NCBI GenBank assembly: GCA_027382625.1
Contig: JAJKFJ010021845.1
Location: 62,001 to 126,000, forward strand
Length of the DNA stretch: 64,000 nucleotides
Direction of reading: 5' to 3'
Source: Tetmemena sp. SeJ-2015
Lineage: Eukaryota; Ciliophora; Spirotrichea; Sporadotrichida; Oxytrichidae
Shown here: positions 18,607-28,288 of the stretch, piece by piece
Layout: every line of letters starts with the position of its first letter
Numbering within the stretch: position 1 is the stretch's first letter
Notes under the pieces: generated by a model
Databases searched by the model: none
Told to the model about the DNA's origin: nothing
The model's input: only the letters and a program-made list of their open reading frames with translations
Position numbers and translations under genes: made by a program

Positions 18607-19935
18607 ATGGCCGATATCCTGATCCGCAACGCAACCGCGATTGTCACGATGGATGCCGCAAGGCGCGAGATCGCGGGGGGCGATGTCCTGATCCGCGGCG
18701 GCGTGATCGCCGCTGTCGGGCAGGGGCTGGCGGCGCCCGCCGGTGCCGAGATCGTTCAGGCCCAGGGCTGCGTCGTCACGCCCGGCCTGGTCAACACCCA
18801 TCATCACCTGTTCAGACCCTGACCCGTGCCGTGCCGGGCGGGCAGGATGCGCTGCGTTCGGCTGTCAGAGCTTTACGCATCTGGGCGCGGTTCGGACCGG
18901 AGGAGATGCGCAGCTCGGCCCGCATCGGGCTGGCCGAGCTGGCGCTGTCGGGCTGTTCGCTGACCTCGGACCACCTCTATCTCTACCCCAACGGCGCGCG
19001 GCTCGAGGATACGATCGAGGCGGCGGGCGAGGTCGGCCTGCGCTTTCACCCGACCCGCGGCGCGATGAGCATTGGCGAAAGCGCGGGCGGGTTGCCGCCC
19101 GATGCGCTGGTGGAAGGCGAGGCGGCGATCCTTGAAGACATGATCCGGGTGGTCGACGCCTTCCACGATCCGCGTGACGGGGCGATGGTTCGGGTGGGTC
19201 TTGCCCCATGTTCGCCCTTTTCCGTCAGCCGCGACCTGATGCGCGAGGCGGCGTTGCTCGCCCGCGACAAGGGCGTGATGCTGCATACCCATCTGGCCGA
19301 GAATGACGAGGACATCGCCTATTCCCTGGCGAAATTCGGTTGCCGTCCGGGGCAATATGCCCAAGACCTCGGCTGGACGGGCGACGATGTCTGGCACGCC
19401 CATTGCGTCAAGCTGGACGCGGGCGAAATCGACCTCTTCGCCCGCACGGGAACCGGAGTGGCGCATTGCCCCTGTTCCAACTGTCGGCTCGGTTCGGGGA
19501 TCGCTCCCCTGCGCGCCATGCGCGATGCGGGCGTCAAGGTCGGGCTTGGTGTGGACGGATCGGCCAGCAATGACGCAGGCAACCTGATGGCCGAAGCGCG
19601 GCAGGCGATGCTGCTTCAGCGTGTGGCGCGCGGGGCCGATGCGATGGGCGCGCGCGAGGCGCTTGAGATTGCAACCCTGGGCGGGGCGCAGGTTCTGGGC
19701 CGGTCCGATTGCGGCAGTCTGACACCGGCAAGCGGCGGATCTGGCGATCTGGGATCTGGCGGGGTCGAGCTTCGGGCGCCTGGGATCCGGTGGCGGCGCT
19801 GGTCTGTGCGGGCCGCAGCGGGTGCGCGATCTGTTCGTCGAAGGGCGCGCCGTGGTGCGCGACGGGCATTTGGCCCGGCTGGACCTGCCGCGCGCCCTGG
19901 AAGATCAGGCGCGGCTGGTGCGGCGACTGGTCTAA
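18607..19935 (+). CDS. 8-oxoguanine deaminase / amidohydrolase, frameshifted
   Basis: Amidohydrolase starting MADILIRNATAIVTMDAARR after a GGGGAAGG binding site. The zinc motifs are present: NTHHHLF near the start (HxH), MLHTHLAENDED, WHAHCVKL and VDGSASNDAGNLM. AHCPCSNCRLGSGIAPLRAM is typical of the 8-oxoguanine deaminase (Pa0142/hydroxydechloroatrazine hydrolase) group. Single indels occur near 18820-18870 and after 19730; the tail LDLPRALEDQARLVRRLV ends at TAA 19933-19935. The enzyme removes the amino group of 8-oxoguanine to give urate. A guanine deaminase lies 2.4 kb downstream on the other strand. Confidence 0.83.
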
Positions 19936-20017
19936 CGCTGGCTGCCGACGCCGATCAGACGGCAGCCCGGGATGCGCCTCCGACGTCGCACAACGCGGCG
20001 GCAGCGCTCCGGACGCG

Positions 20018-20380
20018 TTACCGCGCCCCCGGTACAGCCGCCGCAGTCGGAGCCGAACACAGCGCGCCGTCGCGCGCCTGAAGAAAGCCATAGGCCACGA
20101 TCCCGGCGGCCAAAGCCCCGGTCAGGAAGGCCAGCGCCCGCGAGGGCAGGCCGACAATGGCCAGAAGGACGTATAGGCCGGCAAGCAGGAAAGTGCCAAG
20201 GAAGCACAGCAGCAGGGGGGGCGCCTGCTGCACGAAGTCCTGCACCTGTTGCAGATCGGGGTTCAGGCCCTTGACCAGATCATAGGGCACGAAGCTGCTG
20301 CCAAGGCCCTGGATCGCCAGCCAGGGCAGGAACAGGCTGATCACCATGGCGGCGGCGGCAAGAATGGAAATGGCGCGCAT
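20018..20380 (-). CDS. Small membrane protein, unknown function
   Basis: An open frame starts MRAISILAAAAMVISLFLPW (ATG at 20380) and holds three hydrophobic stretches, including PPLLLCFLGTFLLAGLYVLL and LAFLTGALAAGIVAYGFLQA, so it is probably an inner-membrane protein with three or four helices. The written end is uncertain: an indel near 20060 could move the true C-terminus (GCRLIGVGSQR) to about 19932. No family was recognised. It converges with the 8-oxoguanine deaminase gene. Confidence 0.55.
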   Translation of the reverse strand: MRAISILAAAAMVISLFLPWLAIQGLGSSFVPYDLVKGLNPDLQQVQDFVQQAPPLLLCFLGTFLLAGLYVLLAIVGLPSRALAFLTGALAAGIVAYGFLQARDGALCSAPTAAAVPGAR

Positions 20381-20550
20381 CTTGGGCTCCGATCTGTGAT
20401 GTGGCCATGTGACCGGGCGGCAGGGCTTTGGTCAAGTCAGTCGCGCGGTCACGCTTCCGGCTGCAACGCCTGCCAAAGGTGGGGATTTCCGGCTTTGCCA
20501 GTCGTGCCGCGCCGTGGCACATCGGCGGCAGAGTTGAAGGAACCCTTTTC

Positions 20551-21154
20551 ATGCACCGCTTTCTCAGACCGCTTTCCGCCGCTGTCTTCGCCCTTCCCAT
20601 GCTTTGCGCCACGTTGGCTTCTCCCGCGCGGGCCGAGACCGCTCTGGGCGAGGTCAGCGGCAACTGGGCGGGCGCCTCGGGCCAGGGCTTTGTGTTCCGC
20701 GCCGTCTTGACCGATGAGGGGGGGCAGGCACGGCTGCGGATATGGCAGGGCATGGACGCGGCCAGCCTTCAGGCGAGCCGCAACTGGATGTTGCTCCGGT
20801 TGGTCTATCGCGACAATATCATCGCGGGGACAAGCAGGGGCTTGAGCTTGCCGTGGGCAGGATGCGAGCACGCTGAAGATCGTGACGGACAGCGACGACG
20901 AGCAGTATCGCTTTCAGGAAACCGTCTCGGTCCAGTTTCTGGATTTCCAATATACAGTCGTGGCTTATGACTGATCCTGACTGATTTTCAGGCCCCCGGA
21001 CAAAGCTACGCCTGTTCGGTCGACCTGCGCGCCAACAGCCGCACCGTGAATGGCGTGACCGAAAGCCTGCCGCCGCGCGCGTTCGAGGAGGACAACCTGT
21101 CCGCCGGGGGGCGGATGCCGCCCTGGCCAAGGGCCTGTGTCCTGCGCCGGGCTG
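20551..21154 (+). CDS. Secreted protein of unknown function, frameshifted
   Basis: MHRFLRPLSAAVFALPMLCA with cleavage after SPARA is a standard Sec signal. The mature part reads GEVSGNWAGASGQGFVFRAV and GQARLRIWQGMDAASLQASR. After an indel near 20790 the continuation is IVTDSDDEQYRFQETVSVQF, LDFQYTVVAYD, and after another near 20970 GQSYACSVDLRANSRTVNGV, ending ALAKGLCPAPG at TGA 21152-21154. The two late cysteines could form a disulfide. No known domain was recognised; it is probably a periplasmic protein. Confidence 0.65.
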
Positions 21155-21203
21155 ACGCGCCCGCACGGGCTTGAGCGGGGCAGGGCGCGGATATGAGGGG
21201 GCC

Positions 21204-21516
21204 ATGAGCCATGATTACGCCCGCCAGGCCGCGAGACCTTTGACACGTTCCGCCAGTCGCGCGGGTGAAGCTGCCCGAACGCGCGGTGGTGGATTTCGCC
21301 TTCTTCGTCGAGGAGAACGACCGACTGGGCGCGGTTCGAGCGCGTGTTGCGCGCCAAGGGCTTTCGCTCGAAGCGGCTGAAGGATGGCGAGACGCTGATC
21401 GCCTCGGTCGGGCCGATCGCGGTGACGGCCGAGGAAATCTGGCATTGGGAAGAGCTGGCGACGGGAATCGCGCTTCAGTTCGATTTTTATCCGATGGCTG
21501 GGAACTCGATCTCTGA
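21204..21516 (+). CDS. rraB: RraB-like regulator of ribonuclease E, frameshifted
   Basis: Reading across indels gives MSHDYARQ, VKLPERAVVDFAFFVEENDR, RFERVLRAKGFRSKRLKDGE, TLIASVGPIAVTAEEIWHWE and a final GWELDL before TGA 21514-21516. The pattern PIAVTxEEIW and the C-terminal FxPxGWELD are features of the RraB family, which binds RNase E and dampens its activity in gammaproteobacteria; the alphaproteobacterial relatives are annotated by similarity. About 103 residues. Breaks at about 21228, 21262 and 21335 explain why only short pieces are open. Confidence 0.68.
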
Positions 21517-21682
21517 CCCCGCGTTGTCTGGTCGCGGGGCCCAAAGGCAGCCCGCTGCCGAGTCCTGCCCTGACCAGTGGCGGATTCTCGCCCACGTGGC
21601 ACACGCGGCTGTTTCAGGATGTTGCATCCTGCGTGAGCTTGCGGAAAGTGGCCCCCAACGAAAAACACCGTCTGGGGGACAG

Positions 21683-22252
21683 ATGCTGGGGAAACGTTCG
21701 GGCGCTTTCGCGCCTCGTTTGGTTCTTGTCTGCGCGATGCTGGGGTTGCTGGGCGCATGCTCGACCACGATGTCGACCAAGTCCGCGCCTTCGGCGCTTT
21801 CTCTTCAGGAAATCGGCATCGACGCTGACCGTCAGGCCCTGGCCTTTGTCGAGGTCAAGGAAAAGAAGGCCAAGGGCCAGCGCGTCTGGTGCGTGCCCTA
21901 TGCCCGCACTCTGTCGGGTGTTCAACTGCGCGGCAATGCCGGAACCTGGTGGAACGCCGCCAAGGGCGTTTACGAGCGCGGCCATGAGCCCGAACTGGGC
22001 GCGGTGATGGTGTTCTCCTCGACCAAGAAACTGCCCATGGGTCATGTCGCCGTGGTGTCGGATGTGGTCAATGACCGCGAACTGCTGATCAATCACGCCA
22101 ATTGGAAGCGCAATCAGGTCTCGACCGCCATGAAGGTGGTGGATGTCTCCAAGGCGGGCGACTGGTCTTCGGTCAAGGTCGAAAGCCAGCCCGGCAGCTA
22201 TGGCCGCGTCTACCCGATCTCGGGCTTTGTCTATCCGACGCCTGCGGGCTGA
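21683..22252 (+). CDS. CHAP-domain lipoprotein (putative peptidoglycan amidase/endopeptidase)
   Basis: Complete 189-residue protein. The lipobox is LLGACSTT after a hydrophobic signal. The CHAP (NlpC/P60-like) nucleophile is the cysteine of RVWCVPYAR and the partner histidine lies in MGHVAVVSDV; NHANW follows in the expected place. CHAP domains cleave peptidoglycan amide bonds, so an outer-envelope role is likely. The start ATG at 21683 gives MLGKRSGAFAPRLVLVCAML. It is followed by a strong terminator. Confidence 0.85.
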   Translation: MLGKRSGAFAPRLVLVCAMLGLLGACSTTMSTKSAPSALSLQEIGIDADRQALAFVEVKEKKAKGQRVWCVPYARTLSGVQLRGNAGTWWNAAKGVYERGHEPELGAVMVFSSTKKLPMGHVAVVSDVVNDRELLINHANWKRNQVSTAMKVVDVSKAGDWSSVKVESQPGSYGRVYPISGFVYPTPAG

Positions 22253-22272
22253 TCCGCACGACAGTCTGTCAG

Positions 22273-22304
22273 AACGCCGCCCCCGCCCGGGCGGCGTTTT
22301 TCTT
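22273..22304 (+). terminator. Rho-independent terminator after the CHAP lipoprotein
   Basis: AACGCCGCCC and GGGCGGCGTT form the stem, followed by TTTTCTTT. It ends 7 bases before the stop of the convergent guaD gene. Confidence 0.85.
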
Positions 22305-22310
22305 TGTGGA

Positions 22311-23585
22311 TCAAAGCTTTCTGCCGTTGATCCAGGTTGCGGCGATGGCGCGGTCATCGCCCATCATGATGGTCGGGAAGATCTGCTGCCAGATCGTCCC
22401 GGCCCGCCGCGTCGCCTGTTCGATGGCGGGGGTCGAGGCCAGATCGACCACCACAAGATCGGCTTCCATGCCGGGGGCGATGTTGCCGATGCGATCCTCG
22501 GCCCGCAGGGCGCGGGCGGAGCCCTGTGTTGCCAGCCACCAAAGCTGGGCCGGATGCAGCGATTGGCCGCGCAATTGCGCGACCTCATAGGCGGCGGCCA
22601 TCGTGCGCAGCATCGAGAAATTCGATCCCCCCCCCGTGTCGGTGGCAAGCCCCACGCGCAGCGATCTGGCAAGCGACATGTCGAACAGCCCCGACCCGAT
22701 GAATGTGTTCGAGGTCGGACAATGCACAAGGCTCGCCCCCGCCTCGACCAGCCTTGTCCTTTCGCGGTCGGTCAAATGGATCGCATGGCCGTAAAGCGCA
22801 CCCTCGCGCAGCAGCCCCTGGGTTTCGTAAGTGTCCAGATAGTCGCGGGCCTGCGGGTGCAGGGCATGGACCCAGTCGATCTCGTCGGTCTGCTCGCTCA
22901 GATGGGTCTGCATCAGGCAATCGGGATACTCGGCCCAAAGCGCGCCAAGCGCCCCAAGCTGCTCGGGCGTCGAGGTGGGCGAGAAACGCGGGGTGATGAC
23001 ATAGGACAGCCGGTCAACCCCGTGCCATTTTTCCAAAAGCCGCTTCGAATCGTCATAGGCCGAAGCGAGCGTGTCGCGCAGCCCTTCGGGGGCGTTGCGA
23101 TCCATGCAGGTCTTGCCCGCGTAAAGCCGCATCCCGCGCGCCTGAGCCGCTGTAAAGATCGCATCCACGCTGGCCGGATGGATCGTCGCATAAGAACAGA
23201 CCGTGGTGGTGCCCCGCGCGGTGATCAGGTCGAGATAGCGGTTCGCAATGTCATCGGCATAGGCGGGGTCGGAAAAGCGCATCTCCTCGGGAAAGGTGTA
23301 GCTGTTCAGCCAGTCGATCAGCCGCTTGCCCCATGATGCGATGATGGCGGTTTGCGGATAATGCACATGGGCGTCGATGAAACCCGCCGTGATCAGGGCG
23401 CGGCCATAGTCGTGCAGTTTTGCTTGCGGATGAGCGGCGCGAAGGGCGCTTGCATCGCCGACAGCCACGACCTTGCCCCGGTCCACCAGGACGGCGCCCT
23501 GGTCCAGATGCCGCGCCGCCGCTTCGCCCGTCTCGAAAGGGTCGCCGGCAAAGGACAGAACCTGTCCGCACAGAAGATCGGCCAT
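22311..23585 (-). CDS. guaD: Guanine deaminase
   Basis: Intact 424-residue amidohydrolase converting guanine to xanthine. The start MADLLCGQVLSFAGDPFETG (ATG at 23585, GGAG upstream) fits the family. Zinc-binding motifs: His73 and His75 in DAHVHYPQ, MQTHLSEQTDEI, YGHAIHLTDRE, and ATDTGGGSNFSML with the catalytic Asp. HCPTSNTFIGSGLFDM is the typical GuaD signature. The reading frame stays open for 670 bases upstream of this start, but that part is antisense to mgtE and is not coding. The neighbouring 8-oxoguanine deaminase suggests local purine degradation. Confidence 0.95.
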   Translation of the reverse strand: MADLLCGQVLSFAGDPFETGEAAARHLDQGAVLVDRGKVVAVGDASALRAAHPQAKLHDYGRALITAGFIDAHVHYPQTAIIASWGKRLIDWLNSYTFPEEMRFSDPAYADDIANRYLDLITARGTTTVCSYATIHPASVDAIFTAAQARGMRLYAGKTCMDRNAPEGLRDTLASAYDDSKRLLEKWHGVDRLSYVITPRFSPTSTPEQLGALGALWAEYPDCLMQTHLSEQTDEIDWVHALHPQARDYLDTYETQGLLREGALYGHAIHLTDRERTRLVEAGASLVHCPTSNTFIGSGLFDMSLARSLRVGLATDTGGGSNFSMLRTMAAAYEVAQLRGQSLHPAQLWWLATQGSARALRAEDRIGNIAPGMEADLVVVDLASTPAIEQATRRAGTIWQQIFPTIMMGDDRAIAATWINGRKL

Positions 23586-23705
23586 CTCATGCTCCGCTTT
23601 GACACAGGCAGAATAAGCCATGGCGCGCGAAAGGGAATCCGCCCATTGCCCCTGTTTCCCCGAAACACCTTCCGTTAAGGTCCGCGCAATCAACGCGGGG
23701 GCGGC

Positions 23706-25073
23706 ATGGCGGAAGACCGGGCAGATCTGGACGAGGAAGAGGCGGCGATGGAGCGCCTGACCGCCGCGCTGGCCGCGGTCGAGGCGGGCGATGCCGCAGG
23801 CATTGCCGCGCTTTTGGCGCCGCTGCACGCCGCCGATATCGCCGACCTTCTGGAACAGATCGACCCTAACGAACGCGATGCACTCTTGGCGCTGTGGCAT
23901 CCCGCCGACGCGGGCGAGGCGCTGGGCGATGTTCTGTCGGAACTGTCCGATTCGATCCGCGAAGAGGTGATCGAGGCGCTGCCGGAAGCGCGCGTCGCCG
24001 AGGCGATGCGCGAGCTGGAAACCGACGATGTCGTCGATATTCTGGAAGATCTCGACGAGCCGGCGCAGGAAAAGATCCTTGAGGCGCTGGATGACAGCGA
24101 CCGGGTCGCTGTCGAACAGGCGCTGTCCTACCCGGAATATTCCGCCGGACGCCTGATGCAGCGCGAGACGGTGGTGGGGCCGGAGCACTGGACGGTGGGC
24201 GACGCGATTGACCATATGCGTTCGGCCGACTGGCTGCCCGACCAGTTCTATCATGTGATCCTGACCGATCCGCGGATGAAGCCCACAGGATATGTCACGC
24301 TGGGCCGCATCCTGTCATCGAACCGCGACGTGAAGCTGAAAGACATCGTCGAAGACAGTTTCCGCACCGTCGTCGCGACCGATCCCGAGGCCGATGTGGC
24401 CTATATCTTCAACCAGTATCACCTGATCTCCTGCCCCGTGGTCGATGAAAACGACCGCCTCGTCGGCGTCATCACCATCGACGACGCGATGAACGTGCTG
24501 GACGAGGAGCATCAGGAAGACATGCTGCGTCTGGCGGGCGTGGGCGACGAATCGACCGTGGCCGACGGGCCGGTCGAGACCGTGAAGCAGCGCCTGCCCT
24601 GGCTGGTGGCGAATCTCTTCACCGCCAGCTTCTCTGCCATCGTGATCAGCCAGTTCCAGTCGACCATCGCCGGGCTTGTGGCGCTGGCGGCGGTCATGCC
24701 CATCGTCGCCTCGACCGGCGGCATCGCGGGGACGCAATCGCTGGCCGTTGCGGTGCGGGCCCTTGGCGACCGCGACTGACGCGGGCCAATGCCGGCCGGC
24801 GTGGTCCGGCGCGAGCTGGCGGCGGGCTTTTGAACGGGCTGGGGCTGGCGGTGATCCTGGGCTGCCGGGTCTATCTTTGGCGACCTGGCATTGGGTTTCG
24901 TGCTGGCCGGCGATGATCGTCAATCAGATGTCGCGGCGCTGGGGGGTCGGTCCCCTGACGCTGGAGCCCCTGGGGCTGGACCCGGCCCTGGCCTCGGGGA
25001 CTTTCGTGACCACCCTGACCGATGTGATGGGCTATCTGGCCTCCCTGGGCCTTGCGACGTGGTGCTGCTATGA
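23706..25073 (+). CDS. mgtE: Magnesium transporter MgtE, frameshifted near the end
   Basis: The N-terminal helical domain (LLAPLHAADIADLLEQIDPN, LDEPAQEKILEALDD), two CBS domains (VTLGRILSSNRDVKLKDIV; SCPVVDENDRLVGVITIDDA) and the connecting helix are complete. The membrane domain begins RLPWLVANLFTASFSAIVIS and carries the pore motif MPIVASTGGIAGTQSLAVAV. An indel at about 24778 moves the remaining helices (ELAAGFLNGLGLAVILG, GTFVTTLTDVMGYL) to other frames, ending at TGA 25071-25073. The full length of about 455 residues is normal. The stop overlaps the next start (ATGA). Confidence 0.92.
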
Positions 25074-25616
25074 CCGATCTTTCGCTGTCAAATCCGAGGC
25101 CCGCGCCCGCGCCTTTGCCGCGCGCAAGGACGCCTACATGAAGGGGCAGGGGCAGGCGGCTGAAATCCTTGCGGATTTCCTGTCTGACCATCGTCAGAAG
25201 CCGCTGGCGGGCTATATGGCCATGCGGACCGAGATCGACCCCTTGCACGCGATGACCGCGCATCAGGGCGCGGTGGGGTTCCGGTGATCCTCGGGGCGGA
25301 CAGGCGCTGAGATTCCGCGAATGGGCGCCGGGCTGCGCTCTGGTTGAAGGCGCATTCAAAGCCATGATCCCGGCCGAGGGCGCCTGGATCGAGCCGGAAG
25401 TGCTGATCGTGCCGCTGGTCGCCTTTGATGCCCGCGGCTACCGGCTGGGCTATGGCGGCGGCTTCTACGACCGCACGCTGGAAGGGCGCGGGCCAAACGC
25501 CCGACGTTTGCCGTGGTTCGCCTTTGCCGCACAGGGAAATGGACGCCGTGCCGATCGAGCCGACCGACCAGAGGCTTGATGCGATCGTGACGGAAAAGGG
25601 CGTGCTGACCTTCTGA
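25070..25616 (+). CDS. 5-formyltetrahydrofolate cyclo-ligase, frameshifted
   Basis: The start overlaps the mgtE stop. The N-terminal half is scattered over frames ([27 protein letters not shown]). The C-terminal half is clear: [50 protein letters not shown], with the signature [10 protein letters not shown], and the end [20 protein letters not shown]. This is the YgfA family, which uses ATP to convert 5-formyl-THF to 5,10-methenyl-THF. Co-location with mgtE is common in Rhodobacterales and may reflect only translational coupling. Confidence 0.82.
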
Positions 25617-25684
25617 CCCTGCGGTTTCCCGTCTTGCACGGCGCGGAACGTGCCCCCATTCTGGCGCGAGTTCAGGAGATTTCC

Positions 25685-26241
25685 ATGACCCGTTCTTTTG
25701 CCCTTGCGCTTTCCCTTGCCCTTCCGGGCGCGGCCCTGGCCGACTGTCCGGGATCATTCAGAAAGCCACCTACAATTCCGGCGCCGTGGTCGAGGTTGTG
25801 GACCGCAAGCCCGACACGCTGCTTTATCGCCAGACCGTGGTCGAAACCGGCAAGACCGTGGAAATGACGGTGCAGGGGGCCCTCTTCACGCTGACCGCGC
25901 TGCGCGACGGCGAGGGGGCTGTGTTCGAGTGGAAGACGGCATTGCCCCGGCGTGGCCGAACTGGTGCCGGGGGCGCGTTTTCATGCCCAGGGGGTGCTCA
26001 CCACGCCAGGGTTCCTGCCGCCGCGCCCCTTCACCGCTGATGTCGAGGTTCTGGGGAGGAGGACGTGACCGTCGCGGGTTGCACCTATCCGGCGCTGAAA
26101 GTGCTGGTGAAGAACAACGAGGCGGGCCGCCCCTTGGGCGACAATACCAAATGGATCCACCTGCCCAGCCTGATCACGCTGAAAAGCGAGATCGCCGATA
26201 AGGGCGAGGTCAAGGGTCAGGAAGTGATCGCGCTGGAATAA
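25685..26241 (+). CDS. Secreted protein of unknown function, copy A, frameshifted
   Basis: Signal peptide MTRSFALALSLALPGAALA, then an N-terminal CP. The next frame gives YNSGAVVEVVDRKPDTLLYR, QTVVETGKTVEMTVQGALFT and LRDGEGAVFEWKTALP, and a third gives TVAGCTYPALKVLVKNNEAG, KWIHLPSLITLKSEIADKGE, ending EVIALE at TAA 26239-26241. Two cysteines remain in the mature chain. It resembles the next gene in size, signal, cysteine spacing and order of motifs, so the two may be old tandem duplicates. No domain recognised. Confidence 0.65.
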
Positions 26242-26309
26242 CTCGCGCGACTCGGGGGGGCGGGAGTAGGCTTCGGTCAGGCCCGCAACCTTTCACCCCG
26301 AGGTTCGCC

Positions 26310-26897
26310 ATGCGTATGACACCCGCCCTTGCAGCCTGCGCGATGCTTGCCTGCCCGGCTTTGGCCGAATGCCCCGCCCCAAAGCAGATGCCATCACGGG
26401 TGATCTACGGGGATGCGCTGGTCGAGCATGGCTACGCCATCGACGACGACAAGCTTGAGTCGGTCACGACCTTTGCCGATGGAAGCGTGACCGTCATGCA
26501 ATCGACCTATGGCCTTTACACATTGAACCTGGTCAATGGCGAGACGGCGCTGCCTGGACATGGCTTCGCCGCAACTGCCTGCCCGCAGGACCTGCCGTCG
26601 AAGCAGGATGTCGTTCTCAGCGCCATCTCGCCGACCCGTCGGGCAGCATCTCAGCTTGCGATGCGTACACCCTCCGCTGCCACGGGAGTCGAGGCGCTGG
26701 CGGTGGGCGATTGCACGGTATCGGTTATCCATCTGGACCAGAGACAGGATTTTCTGGATGGCAGCGGAGCCATTCTCAGCCAGATCTGGATTGATCCTGA
26801 CCGGATGATCATCCTGAAGACCGAACGCGACAAGCTGGATGGGTCGGGGACGGTGGTCGACCACAAGGCCAGCCAGGCCACCGCCTTCCAGCTTTAG
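26310..26897 (+). CDS. Secreted protein of unknown function, copy B
   Basis: Intact 195-residue protein with signal peptide MRMTPALAACAMLACPALAE and mature start ECPAPKQMPSRVIYGDALVE. The motifs TTFADGSVTVMQSTYGLYTL, VGDCTVSVIHLDQR and SQIWIDPDRMIILKTERDKL parallel those of the preceding gene. Cysteines near the mature start, at ATACPQ and in VGDCTV could form disulfides. Probably periplasmic. It converges with the AAA ATPase gene, the two stops overlapping by four bases. Confidence 0.75.
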   Translation: MRMTPALAACAMLACPALAECPAPKQMPSRVIYGDALVEHGYAIDDDKLESVTTFADGSVTVMQSTYGLYTLNLVNGETALPGHGFAATACPQDLPSKQDVVLSAISPTRRAASQLAMRTPSAATGVEALAVGDCTVSVIHLDQRQDFLDGSGAILSQIWIDPDRMIILKTERDKLDGSGTVVDHKASQATAFQL

Positions 26898-28222
26898 CGC
26901 GCGATCGCCTCTTGCTTGACGAACATGTTGGCCCATGCGCGGTCGATCAGCTCGGGCGTCATCTGATAGGGGATGCCCTCGAATTCGCAGATCGCGATCA
27001 TCTGGTCGATCAGGAAGGTTGGCATGTAATTGGCGTAGTTCATGTTGATCGTGGGGAAGCGGTCCTTCAGCAGATGCATCAGGGCCTTTTCATCCAGCGG
27101 GATCTTCTTCTTGCGCGCGACGAGGGCGAAGATCTTCAGGAAGTTCTCCTGATTTGGCCCGTCGATCTTGATCTTGAAAAAGATCCGCCGCAGCGCCGCG
27201 CCGTCAAAGATTTCGTTGGGGTGGAAGTTGGTGGAAAAGATCACCAGCGTGTCGAAGGGCACGGTGAACTTCTCGCCCGATTGCAGCGCGAGGATATCGC
27301 GCGATTCCTCGAGCGGGACGATCCAGCGGTTGACCAGCTTTTGCGGCGGCTCGGATTGGCGACCAAGGTCGTCCACGATGAAGATACCGCCCGTGGCCTT
27401 CAGTTGCAGCGGCGCCGTATAGGTCCGCGCCGTGGGGTTATAGGCCAGGTCCAGCATGTCGAGCGACAGTTCGCCGCCGGTGATGACCGAGGGCCGCTCG
27501 CAATAGACATAGCGGTTGTCAAAGCGGTTCGACGTGCGGCGCAGGCTTGTCGGGTCGTCCACCGCAGCTTCGGCTGCGGCATGGACGATGGGATCGTAGA
27601 CCGAGATGATCTGGCCGGAATATTCGATGGCGCGCGGCACATAGACCTTGTCACCGATGGCAGCGCGGATGCCGTTCGAGATCGAGGATTTCCCGTTCCC
27701 CGGCGGTCCATACATCAGGATCGACCGCCCCGAGGTGACGGCGGGGCCAAGGTTGTCGATCAAATCCTCGGGCAGGATCAGATGGCCCATGCCCGACAGA
27801 AGCTGCTCGCGCGTCAGCTTGATGTTGCGGATCGACTGGCGCTTGATCTGTTCGGCATATTGATCCAGCGGCACCGGGCAGGCGCCGTAATATTCCGATT
27901 GCGACAGGGCATCCAGGGCGCGGCTCTTGCCGGCATCGGTCAACTGATAGCCCATCTCATTGCCGGCATTGGCGTGAAGCGTGCCGGTCGCCTCCAAGAG
28001 GCGCTGGCTGCGGGCCAGTTCGACCAGTTCCTGCGTCAGCGGCACAGACAGGCAGATGGTTTTCGCGATGGCCGAGACGAGGTCCAGGTTGGTGCGGAAC
28101 ATCGTCTTCAACAGAAGGTCGCGCAGGATCACGGTGTTGATGCCGGTCTCGGCCAGGCTGCGCGGGTTCACGGAGGCTGCACGCCCGATGGCACCCGGCG
28201 CCGTATTGACCTGGACGTTCAT
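26894..28222 (-). CDS. AAA-family ATPase at the end of the tad locus
   Basis: Intact 442-residue protein. Walker A is GPPGNGKSS at about residues 172-180; Walker B is GGIFIVDDLGRQ around 275; an arginine-rich sensor region reads GAALRRIFFKIKIDG. The first 110 residues look like a winged-helix domain (VSAIAKTICLSVPLTQELVE, LTDAGKSRALDAL). The C-terminal helical lid contains INMNYANYMPTFLIDQMIAI. It follows the prepilin peptidase gene by 67 bp on the same strand, so it may be co-transcribed with the Tad genes, but its role in pilus assembly is not established; it is not one of the classic CpaE/CpaF ATPases. Confidence 0.82.
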   Translation of the reverse strand: MNVQVNTAPGAIGRAASVNPRSLAETGINTVILRDLLLKTMFRTNLDLVSAIAKTICLSVPLTQELVELARSQRLLEATGTLHANAGNEMGYQLTDAGKSRALDALSQSEYYGACPVPLDQYAEQIKRQSIRNIKLTREQLLSGMGHLILPEDLIDNLGPAVTSGRSILMYGPPGNGKSSISNGIRAAIGDKVYVPRAIEYSGQIISVYDPIVHAAAEAAVDDPTSLRRTSNRFDNRYVYCERPSVITGGELSLDMLDLAYNPTARTYTAPLQLKATGGIFIVDDLGRQSEPPQKLVNRWIVPLEESRDILALQSGEKFTVPFDTLVIFSTNFHPNEIFDGAALRRIFFKIKIDGPNQENFLKIFALVARKKKIPLDEKALMHLLKDRFPTINMNYANYMPTFLIDQMIAICEFEGIPYQMTPELIDRAWANMFVKQEAIAR

Positions 28223-28288
28223 CTGTTGCCCCCGAAATGACAATGACGGGGCAAACTGCCCCATCAGCCATCCTGACCCCGAAAAATG

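Noticed and set aside
23586..24254. Long open frame extending guaD upstream by 223 codons
   Set aside because: It is antisense to the well conserved mgtE coding region; GuaD of normal length starts at 23585 with a ribosome binding site, and the extension has no recognisable domain.
26912..28240. 442-codon open frame on the plus strand
   Set aside because: Exact antisense shadow of the intact AAA ATPase gene, with the composition expected from its codon usage and no family features.
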